Shown here: in pieces, positions 8,631 to 16,808 of the stretch
Layout: the number at the start of each line of letters is the position of its first letter
Position numbering within the stretch: the first letter of the stretch is position 1
Assembly (NCBI RefSeq): GCF_026015985.1
Contig: NZ_CP110389.1
Span: forward strand, 2,946,001-3,010,000
DNA length: 64,000 nucleotides
Origin: Rhodopseudomonas sp. P2A-2r
GTDB taxonomy: Bacteria; Pseudomonadota; Alphaproteobacteria; Rhizobiales; Xanthobacteraceae
Direction: 5' to 3'
Program-made: the position numbers and the translations under genes
The notes under the pieces: generated by a model
What the model saw: the letters and a program-made list of their open reading frames with translations, nothing else
Database searches by the model: none
What the model was told of the DNA's origin: nothing

Positions 8631-9398
8631 ATGACCTTGTTCGACATGACCGGAAAAGTGGCCGTCATCACTGGCTCGACGCGCGGCATCGGCCGCGCCA
8701 TTGCCGAGCGCATGGCGGAACATGGCGCCAAGGTGGTGGTGTCGTCGCGCAAGCAGGATGTCTGCGATCAGGTGACGAAAGAGATCAACGATCGTTTCGG
8801 TGCTGGCTCCGCGGTGGCGATCGCTGCCAACATTTCCAGCAAGGAGAATTTGCAGAACCTGGTCGACGAGAGCAAGCGCGCCTTCGGCAAGATCGACGTG
8901 CTGGTCTGCAACGCCGCGTCCAATCCCTACTACGGGCCGCTGGCCGGCATCTCCGACGACCAGTTCAACAAGATCCTCAGCAACAACATCGTCGCCAACA
9001 ACTGGCTGACCAGCATGGTCGTTCCCGACATGATCGCGCGCAAGGACGGCAGCGTGATCATCGTGTCTTCGATCGGCGGCATCAAGGGCTCGACCACCAT
9101 CGGCGCCTATTGCATCTCCAAGGCCGCCGACATGCAGCTGGCGCGCAATCTCGCCTGCGAATACGGGCCGCACAATGTGCGCGTGAACTGCATCGCGCCC
9201 GGCCTGATCAAGACCGACTTTGCGAAAGCGCTGTGGGACAATCCCGACACGCTGAAGGCCTCCACCGCGCGCTCGCCGCTGCTGCGCATCGGCATCCCCG
9301 ACGAGATCGCCGGTGCTGCAGTGTTCCTCGGCTCGGCGGCCGGCAACTTCATGACCGGCCAGACCATGGTGATCGACGGCGGCGCGACGATCAGCTGA
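8631..9398 (+). CDS. SDR-family oxidoreductase
   Basis: A 255-residue classical SDR: TGSTRGIG cofactor motif near residues 13-20, CNAA at the end of the fourth strand, SS followed by YCISK as the catalytic triad, and a C-terminal GQTMVIDGG. The overall pattern resembles the DHRS4-like branch found beside acyl-CoA dehydrogenase genes. Arg in SSRKQ after strand two suggests NADP use. The start follows a GGGAGA ribosome site at about 8620. It is probably co-transcribed with the phosphatase upstream. Confidence 0.85.
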   Translation: MTLFDMTGKVAVITGSTRGIGRAIAERMAEHGAKVVVSSRKQDVCDQVTKEINDRFGAGSAVAIAANISSKENLQNLVDESKRAFGKIDVLVCNAASNPYYGPLAGISDDQFNKILSNNIVANNWLTSMVVPDMIARKDGSVIIVSSIGGIKGSTTIGAYCISKAADMQLARNLACEYGPHNVRVNCIAPGLIKTDFAKALWDNPDTLKASTARSPLLRIGIPDEIAGAAVFLGSAAGNFMTGQTMVIDGGATIS

Positions 9399-9416
9399 TC
9401 GTCGCAACAACCTCTG

Positions 9417-9517
9417 TTGTCATCACCCGCGAAAGCGGGTGATCCAGTCAACGCGGTTGCTGCGATTCACGCGGGCGTCGCGGAATACTGGATGCCCAGC
9501 TTTCGCGGGGCATGACA
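9417..9517. repeat. REP/BIME-like palindromic repeat pair
   Basis: TCATCACCCGCGAAAGCGGG and its imperfect inverted partner near 9490-9515 (GCCCAGCTTTCGCGGGGCAT) enclose about 45 bases, with TGATCCAGT facing ACTGGATG. The same arrangement recurs at 32949-33066 and 59586-59705. It occupies the gap between two convergent genes. Confidence 0.75.
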
Positions 9518-9544
9518 CCGGTGTTCGCGGCACATGTCTTTCAA

Positions 9545-10765
9545 TTACTCCAGCGCCGCGTAAACCAGGCTGCGGATCAGCGTGCGGAAATATTCGCGCT
9601 GCCCCGGTCCCTGCGACATGAACACCGCGAACAGCTCTTCCACGGGATCGATCCAGAAGAAGGTGCCGGCGACGCCGCTCCAGAAGAACTGGCCCTTCGA
9701 CCCGGCGAACGGCGCCATGCCGTCGTCGGTACGCACGGCGAAGCCGAGGCCGAAGCCGTGGCCGGGCGGCAGCAGGTGGCTCTCGACCTTCACATTCGCC
9801 GCGAGATGGTTGGACGCCATGAAGTGCAGCGTCTTGCGGCCGATGATTCTGACGCCGTCGAGCGTGCCGCCGTTCATCAGCATCTGGCACAACCGCGCAT
9901 AGTCCATGGTGGTGGAGACGAGCCCGCCGCCGCCGGATTCCATCTTCGGCTGTTCCAGCGGATCGAACAACGTCACCTTGTCGCCGGTCCACGGATCGAC
10001 CGGGAACGGTTGGGCGATGCGGCCGCTGTTGGCGGCGTCGGTGTGGAAGCCGGTTTCGGTCATCCGTAGCGGCGCGAGAATCCGCTCGGTGAGGAACGCG
10101 CCGAGCGTCTTGCCGGACACCACCTCGATGACCCGGCCGAGGATGTCGGTGGAGCGGCTGTAGTTCCATTCGGCTCCGGGCTGGCAGATCAGCGGCAGGC
10201 CGGCGACGATGGCGGCATGTTCGGCATTGCTGATGTTGCGATTGCGGACATTGGCCTTCTGGTACATCCGCTGCACCATGCCATTGCCGGTGATCTCATA
10301 GGCGATGCCGGAGGTGTGGCGCAGCAGGTCCTGGATGGTGATGGGCCGCAGCGGCAAGGCCAGTTCGAGCTGGCCGTTGCGCTCGACGCCGACCTTGCTG
10401 TCGGCAAATTCGGGGATGTACTTGGCCAGCGGCTCGTTGAGCAGAATCTGACCGTCCTCGACCAGTTGCATGATACCCAGCGAGACGATCGGCTTGGTCA
10501 TGGAAAAGATGCGGAAAATGCTGTCCCGGGCCATCGCTGCGTCGCCGTCCGGACCCTGCCGGCCCAGTGCCTCGAACCAGCCGATCTGGCCGCGGCGCGC
10601 CACCAGCATGGTCACGCCCGGCGTGGTGCCCTTGTCGATCTCGCGCCGGAACGCGTCAGACATCTTTTGAAGACGGCCTGATGACAGGCCGAGGGTTTCC
10701 GGCTTCGCCTGCGGCAGAGGCGGGGTCTGTGGCGTGGCGGACTGTCTGGCAGTTTGGGCGGTCAT
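9545..10765 (-). CDS. Serine hydrolase of the beta-lactamase/esterase (class C-like) family
   Basis: A 406-residue protein of the beta-lactamase-related serine hydrolase fold. FSMTK gives the SxxK nucleophile (Ser88) and the general base Lys91; WNYSRS near residue 200 is the YxN/YxS element; HTSG and GGGLVST are other conserved segments. The third (KTG-like) box is not clear-cut. No signal peptide is obvious: the N-terminus is polar and Pro-rich (TPQTPPLPQAKPE). Such proteins are usually esterases or carboxypeptidase-like hydrolases, and a resistance role should not be assumed. The ATG at 10765 is preceded by GGGAGAG. It is divergent from the tuf gene. Confidence 0.85.
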   Translation of the reverse strand: MTAQTARQSATPQTPPLPQAKPETLGLSSGRLQKMSDAFRREIDKGTTPGVTMLVARRGQIGWFEALGRQGPDGDAAMARDSIFRIFSMTKPIVSLGIMQLVEDGQILLNEPLAKYIPEFADSKVGVERNGQLELALPLRPITIQDLLRHTSGIAYEITGNGMVQRMYQKANVRNRNISNAEHAAIVAGLPLICQPGAEWNYSRSTDILGRVIEVVSGKTLGAFLTERILAPLRMTETGFHTDAANSGRIAQPFPVDPWTGDKVTLFDPLEQPKMESGGGGLVSTTMDYARLCQMLMNGGTLDGVRIIGRKTLHFMASNHLAANVKVESHLLPPGHGFGLGFAVRTDDGMAPFAGSKGQFFWSGVAGTFFWIDPVEELFAVFMSQGPGQREYFRTLIRSLVYAALE

Positions 10766-10854
10766 CAAGCTCTCCCGATTGATATTTTTGTGCGCCGGAC
10801 TAGATAGGGCGAGACCCGGCGGGGGTTGCCAAAGCTTGGCCCAGAAATTCAGGC

Positions 10855-10883
10855 TTGAACAGGGCCGTTTTCTTGAGTAACCA
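10855..10883 (+). promoter_or_regulatory. Candidate sigma-70 promoter for tuf copy 1
   Basis: TTGAAC at 10855-10860 and TAACCA at 10878-10883 are 17 bases apart, upstream of the tuf ATG at 10933. The -10 match is only moderate. Confidence 0.4.
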
Positions 10884-10932
10884 GCCGCCGGTTTGGTGCC
10901 GCGCAACCGCGCTGGCCGCAGCAGGTGGATCA

Positions 10933-12123
<1,191 letters not shown>

Positions 12124-12131
12124 TCCGGCGA

Positions 12132-12159
12132 GGGGAATGGCAGGATATCGTCATTCCCC
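12132..12159 (+). terminator. Hairpin after tuf copy 1
   Basis: GGGGAATG at 12132-12139 pairs with CATTCCCC at 12152-12159. There is no T tract; a second small hairpin (TGCCCC/GGGGCA) follows near 12164-12183. It could attenuate or mark an RNA processing site. Confidence 0.45.
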
Positions 12160-12196
12160 AGTTGCCCCCTTGCAAACGGGGCATCGCTTATGCTTC

Positions 12197-12227
12197 AAAC
12201 GGCGCGGAAACAGCTTCTGCGCCGTTT
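12197..12227 (+). terminator. Stem-loop directly upstream of tRNA-Trp
   Basis: AAACGGCGC at 12197-12205 pairs with GCGCCGTTT at 12219-12227, followed by CCCTTT. It ends six bases before the tRNA, so it may separate the tuf transcript from the tRNA or guide 5' processing. Confidence 0.5.
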
Positions 12228-12233
12228 CCCTTT

Positions 12234-12309
12234 AGGGGTGTAGCTCAGTTGGTAGAGCACCGGTCTCCAAAACCGGTTGTCGCAGGTTCGAGCCCTGCCG
12301 CCCCTGCCA
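12234..12309 (+). tRNA. trpT: tRNA-Trp (anticodon CCA)
   Basis: A 76-base cloverleaf. Acceptor AGGGGTG pairs with CGCCCCT, the D arm is GCTC/GAGC, the anticodon stem CCGGT/ACCGG holds loop CTCCAAA with CCA, and the T arm GCAGG/CCTGC encloses TTCGAGC. The discriminator is G and CCA is encoded. Its place between tuf and secE is conserved in many alphaproteobacteria. Confidence 0.97.
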
Positions 12310-12398
12310 GCAATTTCAAGGCTTTAACCGGATTTTCGGCGATTTTTGCCGCCACTTGGGTGGTTCGGCGGCAGCAGGATTGCTCCCGGCCCGGCATC

Positions 12399-12427
12399 TT
12401 GACCTTTGACCGGACTCGCCATACAAC
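12399..12427 (+). promoter_or_regulatory. Candidate sigma-70 promoter for secE-nusG-rplKA
   Basis: TTGACC at 12399-12404 and TACAAC at 12422-12427 with exactly 17 bases between. It lies in the 286-base gap between tRNA-Trp and secE and gives a leader of roughly 160 bases. Confidence 0.6.
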
Positions 12428-12595
12428 GCAGCACTCGCTGTCGGCCCGCTTGACGGACTTCCGACGCGGCTTTGATTTTCCGAAACAAAATGGCCCGCTT
12501 GGCGGCCCATCCTTGGAAGAGGGTAGGGCGCCAGAGGGCTGTTCGGATTCCTGAAACCTGACAATCGTCTGAGGACGGACGCGGATCATAAAACG

Positions 12596-12787
12596 ATGGC
12601 TTTCAGCCCGTTCAAATTCCTGCAGGAAGTGCGGTCAGAGACCGCCAAGGTAACCTGGCCGTCGCGTCGCGAGACGACGATCACCACGATCATGGTGTTC
12701 GTGATGGTGGCGTTGGCTTCGATCTTCTTTTTCGCGGCGGATCAGATTATCCGCCTTATCGTGACCTTTTTGCTCGGCATCCATTGA
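12596..12787 (+). CDS. secE: Preprotein translocase subunit SecE
   Basis: A 63-residue single-span membrane protein. The amphipathic N-terminal FKFLQEVRSETAKVTWPSRR is the cytosolic clamp that contacts SecY, with the nearly universal KVTWPSR motif. One hydrophobic helix follows (IMVFVMVALASIFFFAADQ). This is the short single-helix SecE typical outside the enterobacteria. It lies 24 bases upstream of nusG. Confidence 0.96.
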   Translation: MAFSPFKFLQEVRSETAKVTWPSRRETTITTIMVFVMVALASIFFFAADQIIRLIVTFLLGIH

Positions 12788-12811
12788 TGACAAGCGTGCG
12801 GACCTGACCCC

Positions 12812-13342
12812 ATGAGCATGCGCTGGTATATCGTTCACGCCTATTCGAACTTCGAGAAGAAGGTTGCGGAATCGATTCGCGAGCAGGCCAAGCAGCGGGG
12901 TCTTGAGGATCTGTTCGAGCTGGTGCTGGTCCCGACCGAGAAGGTCACGGAAGTGCGCCGCGGCCGCAAGATGGAAGCCGAGCGCAAGTTCTTCCCGGGC
13001 TACGTGCTGGTGAAGATGCAGCTCACCGACGAAGCGTTTCATCTGATCAAGAACACCCCGAAGGTCACCGGTTTCCTCGGCGCGGAAAACAAGCCGATGC
13101 CGATCTCGGAAGCCGAGGCCATGCGCATCCTGCACCAGGTGCAGGAAGGCGTGGAGCGCCCGAAGGCGTCGGTGTCGTTCGAGATCGGCGAGAACGTCAA
13201 GGTCGCCGACGGCCCGTTCGCGTCGTTCTCCGGCGTGGTCGAGGAAATCGACGAGGCGCGTTCGCGCGTCAAGGTGGCGGTGTCGATCTTCGGTCGCGCC
13301 ACCCCCGTCGAACTGGAATTCGGTCAGGTCGAAAAGGTCTGA
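12812..13342 (+). CDS. nusG: Transcription termination/antitermination factor NusG
   Basis: A 176-residue NusG. The N-terminal NGN domain begins MRWYIVHAYSNFEKKV and includes FFPGYVLVKM, the surface that binds the RNA polymerase clamp. The C-terminal KOW domain contains GENVKVADGPFASFSGVVEE, which contacts Rho or S10. Its cotranscription with secE is conserved. The start at 12812 gives MSMRWYIV; the Met two codons later is an equal possibility. Confidence 0.96.
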   Translation: MSMRWYIVHAYSNFEKKVAESIREQAKQRGLEDLFELVLVPTEKVTEVRRGRKMEAERKFFPGYVLVKMQLTDEAFHLIKNTPKVTGFLGAENKPMPISEAEAMRILHQVQEGVERPKASVSFEIGENVKVADGPFASFSGVVEEIDEARSRVKVAVSIFGRATPVELEFGQVEKV

Positions 13343-13349
13343 TCGCAAT

Positions 13350-13369
13350 ACGCGAAGTACGCTTCGCGT
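13350..13369 (+). other. Small hairpin in the L11 leader
   Basis: ACGCGAAG pairs with CTTCGCGT across a short TACG loop, in the 126-base nusG-rplK gap. It may belong to the translational control region of the L11-L1 operon. Confidence 0.4.
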
Positions 13370-13468
13370 CGTTAGCTGTGGGAGGAAGAGGGCGGTCGCC
13401 AGCCGCTCGTCGACCCAACCACGGTACCTGCAACCGCCGGCCGCAAGCCGGCACAACAGGAGTGACAC

Positions 13469-13897
13469 ATGGCAAAGAAAGTGACCGGATACCTGAAGCT
13501 TCAGGTGCCGGCCGGTGCGGCGAACCCCTCGCCCCCGATCGGTCCCGCGCTTGGTCAGCGCGGCCTCAACATCATGGAATTCTGCAAGGCGTTCAACGCG
13601 CAGACGCAGAAGATCGAGAAGGCTACCCCGATCCCCGTGGTGATCACGATCTACGCAGATCGTTCCTTCACGTTCGAACTGAAGACGCCGCCGATGTCCT
13701 TCTTCATCAAGAAGGCCGCCGATCTCAAGTCGGGCTCCAAGCTGCCTGGCCGTGACAAGGCCGGCTCGGTGACCAAGGCGCAGGTGCGCGAAATCGCCGA
13801 AGCGAAGATGAAAGATCTGAATTGCGACACCATTGAATCAGCCATGAAGATGGTTGAGGGCTCTGCCCGTTCGATGGGCGTCGAGGTGGCGGGGTAA
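13469..13897 (+). CDS. rplK: 50S ribosomal protein L11
   Basis: A 142-residue L11 at the ribosomal GTPase centre. The Pro-rich N-terminal segment [19 protein letters not shown] and the C-terminal 23S rRNA-binding part ([19 protein letters not shown]) are full length and standard. AGGAGTG at 13458-13464 is a strong ribosome site. rplA follows after five bases, so the two are translated as an operon in which L1 is normally the autogenous repressor. Confidence 0.97.
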   Translation: MAKKVTGYLKLQVPAGAANPSPPIGPALGQRGLNIMEFCKAFNAQTQKIEKATPIPVVITIYADRSFTFELKTPPMSFFIKKAADLKSGSKLPGRDKAGSVTKAQVREIAEAKMKDLNCDTIESAMKMVEGSARSMGVEVAG

Positions 13898-13902
13898 CGG
13901 TC

Positions 13903-14595
<693 letters not shown>

Positions 14596-14619
14596 GCTAT
14601 TCTCCGACTGACAAAATCC

Positions 14620-14658
14620 AGGGGCGGCACCGGGCGACCGGTTCCGCCCCTTTCGTTT
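14620..14658 (+). terminator. Intrinsic terminator of the rplKA operon
   Basis: AGGGGCGG at 14620-14627 pairs with CCGCCCCT at 14644-14651, with inner CCGG/CCGG and a T-rich tail TTTCGTTTG. It lies 24 bases after the rplA stop. Confidence 0.8.
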
Positions 14659-14693
14659 GCCCGGTCCATCCGTGTTTGCACGGGATGCATTGC

Positions 14694-14709
14694 TTAAAAC
14701 TCCGTTAAC
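14694..14709 (+). promoter_or_regulatory. Consensus CtrA box upstream of a micro-ORF
   Basis: TTAA at 14694-14697, seven bases, then TTAAC at 14705-14709: the exact TTAA-N7-TTAAC half-site pair recognised by CtrA, the alphaproteobacterial cell-cycle regulator. It lies 72 bases before the ATG at 14782 and just after the rplA terminator. Confidence 0.55.
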
Positions 14710-14781
14710 CATGCAGGCCGAGGCTTGAGGAACGCGCCGTCGATTCTCGGCGCATTCCGGAAGAGCAATTGGAGCCGTGCC

Positions 14782-14952
14782 ATGGCTGAAATTCTCGCTT
14801 TCGTAAAAAGTGATCGGCGCCCGACGCGGTCGGTGCCCGGACCCGGCGATTCCTCGGAAGTCGTCGTCTTTCCGCGCGCCAGCGTTCGGGTGCATTGGGC
14901 AACCGAGGCCGGCGTTGCCGCTCCCGTTGCGGAAGGCCGCGCCGACGCCTGA
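14782..14952 (+). CDS. Hypothetical small protein (56 aa)
   Basis: Begins MAEILAFVKSDRRPTRSVPG and has no recognisable domain, signal peptide or membrane helix. TTGGAG lies nine bases before the ATG, a good ribosome site, and a CtrA-type box lies 72 bases upstream. Small proteins beginning in this way occur in related genomes as far as I recall, but no function is known. The sequence is basic in the middle and Val/Ala-rich at the end. It is flanked by a terminator on the left and 268 bases without a gene on the right. Confidence 0.5.
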   Translation: MAEILAFVKSDRRPTRSVPGPGDSSEVVVFPRASVRVHWATEAGVAAPVAEGRADA

Positions 14953-15220
14953 TGTGGTCGGCAGGAGATCGCGATCCGCTGCGTAGCGGACGGGTGCCGA
15001 CGTGTCTGTGACGAGGATCGTCCTCGCATGGCGCGCGGCAGGCGTGTGGAAATTGCCGGGCCGATTGCGTCCGGGCAGGGTGCTTTCCGGTTGAATATCT
15101 CGTAGACAGAGCCAAAGCGAAAAGCTGGGCTGTCGGCGCATGCCGTCGCGGCAAACCATGGGGCGGATCGGGTGACACCGGGGCCGTCCTTTCTTTTTGA
15201 TTCAGAGCAGGAATGGCGGC
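14953..15220. other. Non-coding stretch before the dehydrogenase gene
   Basis: Nothing coding is evident. It contains a short hairpin (GATCCGC/GCGGACG near 14970-14990). No clear promoter was seen, though one must exist if the dehydrogenase is not read from the micro-ORF promoter. Confidence 0.4.
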
Positions 15221-16171
15221 ATGGCGGAGCAGGTACTGATCTATTCGCGTTTTCCGAAGGCGATGATGGCGCGCATCGGCGAGCGCTTCGACCTGATCGA
15301 TGCTGCCGGCAAGCCGCCGCTCGAGACCTTCACGCCCGAGCAGCTCAGGAATGTCCGCGCGCTCATCACCGCTGGCGGCCAGAAACTGCCTGGCGACGTG
15401 ATGGACATGCTGCCTTCGCTGGGCGCCATCATCTGCTACGGCACCGGCTATGACGGTATCGACTTCAAGGCCGCGGCTGAGCGCGGCATCGTGGTCGGCA
15501 ACAGTCCGGCGGCGAATGCGGCCTCGGTGGCCGACCTGGCGATGACGCTGATGCTGGCGGTGACGCGGCGGCTGTTGCCGGCCGACCACTATCTGCGCGA
15601 GGGCGGCTGGTCGGCCGCAAGGCCGTCGCCGCTGATGTCACCGCTCCCCGGCAATCCCGGCCGCAAGGTAGGCATTTACGGTATGGGCGAGATCGGCCGC
15701 AAGATCGCGGCGCGCGCGGCGGCGTTCGAGACCGAGGTGGCCTACTACAGCCGCAGCCGGCACGACGTGCCCTATGCCTATATGCCGAGCCTCGACGCGC
15801 TGGTGGAATGGTGCGACGTGCTGATGATCGCAGTACGCGCCGGTGCCGACACCCACCACATCGTCGACGCCGCGATGCTGAAGAAACTCGGCCCGAACGG
15901 TTTTGTCATCAATATTTCGCGCGGCTCGGTGATCGATCAGGCGGCGCTCGTCGGCGCACTGACCGACAAGACCATCGCCGGCGCCGGCCTCGACGTGTTC
16001 GAGAAGGAACCGCACGCGCCCGATGCGCTGACGGCGCTGCCGAACGTCGTGCTGACGCCGCATATCGGCGGTCACACGCTGGATTCGCACACGGCAATGC
16101 AGGACTGCGTCATCGCCAATCTGTCTGCATATTTTGCAGGCAAGACGTTGCCGTACCCCGTCATCATATGA
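15221..16171 (+). CDS. D-isomer-specific 2-hydroxyacid dehydrogenase
   Basis: A 316-residue NAD(P)-dependent dehydrogenase of the D-2-hydroxyacid family. The Rossmann motif GIYGMGEIGRKIA sits near the middle. The catalytic Arg is in AVRAGADT, the Glu in VFEKEPHAP, and the His in TPHIGGHT. The arrangement resembles glyoxylate/hydroxypyruvate reductases; the substrate is not certain. AGGA at 15209-15212 precedes the ATG at 15221; an earlier in-frame ATA/ATG extension is less likely. It stands alone between the micro-ORF and the IorAB operon. Confidence 0.88.
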   Translation: MAEQVLIYSRFPKAMMARIGERFDLIDAAGKPPLETFTPEQLRNVRALITAGGQKLPGDVMDMLPSLGAIICYGTGYDGIDFKAAAERGIVVGNSPAANAASVADLAMTLMLAVTRRLLPADHYLREGGWSAARPSPLMSPLPGNPGRKVGIYGMGEIGRKIAARAAAFETEVAYYSRSRHDVPYAYMPSLDALVEWCDVLMIAVRAGADTHHIVDAAMLKKLGPNGFVINISRGSVIDQAALVGALTDKTIAGAGLDVFEKEPHAPDALTALPNVVLTPHIGGHTLDSHTAMQDCVIANLSAYFAGKTLPYPVII

Positions 16172-16298
16172 CACGCGGCATATATATATGGATCCCAATC
16201 GAAGTCCGTAAGCTGTAGTTGGTTCCGCAGAAGCACAAAAATAATTGAGTGTTTGAAACCGTCGTCTCGTTGTAGTTGTCGCTGGTCATTTAGAAGCA

Positions 16299-16322
16299 GT
16301 CGAATGTAGGCGTACATTCGAC
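16299..16322. promoter_or_regulatory. Perfect 24-base palindrome before the iorA-like start
   Basis: GTCGAATGTA (16299-16308), GGCG, TACATTCGAC (16313-16322): ten-base arms without mismatch. It ends 18 bases before the ATG and abuts the CAGGGAG ribosome site. It could be a repressor operator or an RNA hairpin that gates translation. The upstream gap also contains CATATATATATG near 16179. Confidence 0.65.
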
Positions 16323-16340
16323 CTACCAGGGAGCTCAGCG

Positions 16341-16805
16341 ATGGCTGCGTTCGCGCTCAAGATCAACGGTCAGACTCACCAGGTCGATGTCGACCCCAAT
16401 ACGCCCTTGCTCTGGGCGATCCGCGAGGGCGCGGGGCTCACTGGAACCAAATATGGCTGCGGCGTCGCGCAATGCGGCGCCTGCACGGTCTATCTCGATG
16501 GCCAGACGGTGCGCTCCTGCTCGCTGCCGGTGTCGGCGGTGGGTAGCAGCGAAGTCACCACCATCGAAGGTCTCGACAGCAAGGAGGCCAAGGCGGTGCA
16601 GAGCGCGTGGGTGGCGCTCGACGTGCCGCAATGCGGCTACTGCCAGTCCGGCCAGGTGATGAGCGCCACCGCTTTGCTCACGCTCAACCCAGCTCCCACC
16701 GATCGCGACATCGATCTGGCCATGAACGGCAACATCTGCCGCTGCGCCACCTATGTCCGCATCCGCGCTGCCATTCATGGCGCCGCCAAAACGCTGGAGG
16801 GTTGA
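16341..16805 (+). CDS. (2Fe-2S) subunit of an IorAB-type aldehyde/isoquinoline oxidoreductase
   Basis: A 154-residue iron-sulfur subunit. The N-terminal ferredoxin-like domain has [15 protein letters not shown] plus a fourth Cys; the C-terminal helical domain has CGYCQSGQ and NICRCATY for the second cluster. This is the small-subunit architecture of molybdenum hydroxylases. It passes electrons from the Mo centre of the next gene, three bases downstream, to the cytochrome. The substrate (N-heterocycle or aldehyde) cannot be told from sequence. Confidence 0.92.
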   Translation: MAAFALKINGQTHQVDVDPNTPLLWAIREGAGLTGTKYGCGVAQCGACTVYLDGQTVRSCSLPVSAVGSSEVTTIEGLDSKEAKAVQSAWVALDVPQCGYCQSGQVMSATALLTLNPAPTDRDIDLAMNGNICRCATYVRIRAAIHGAAKTLEG

Positions 16806-16808
16806 GCC

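Noticed and set aside
9545..10765. An antibiotic resistance beta-lactamase
   Set aside because: SxxK and the Tyr motif are present, but there is no signal peptide and the third box is unclear; the esterase-like branch of the family is more likely.
12245..12589. Frames over tRNA-Trp and the secE leader on the minus strand
   Set aside because: They run through the tRNA and the promoter and have no conserved features.
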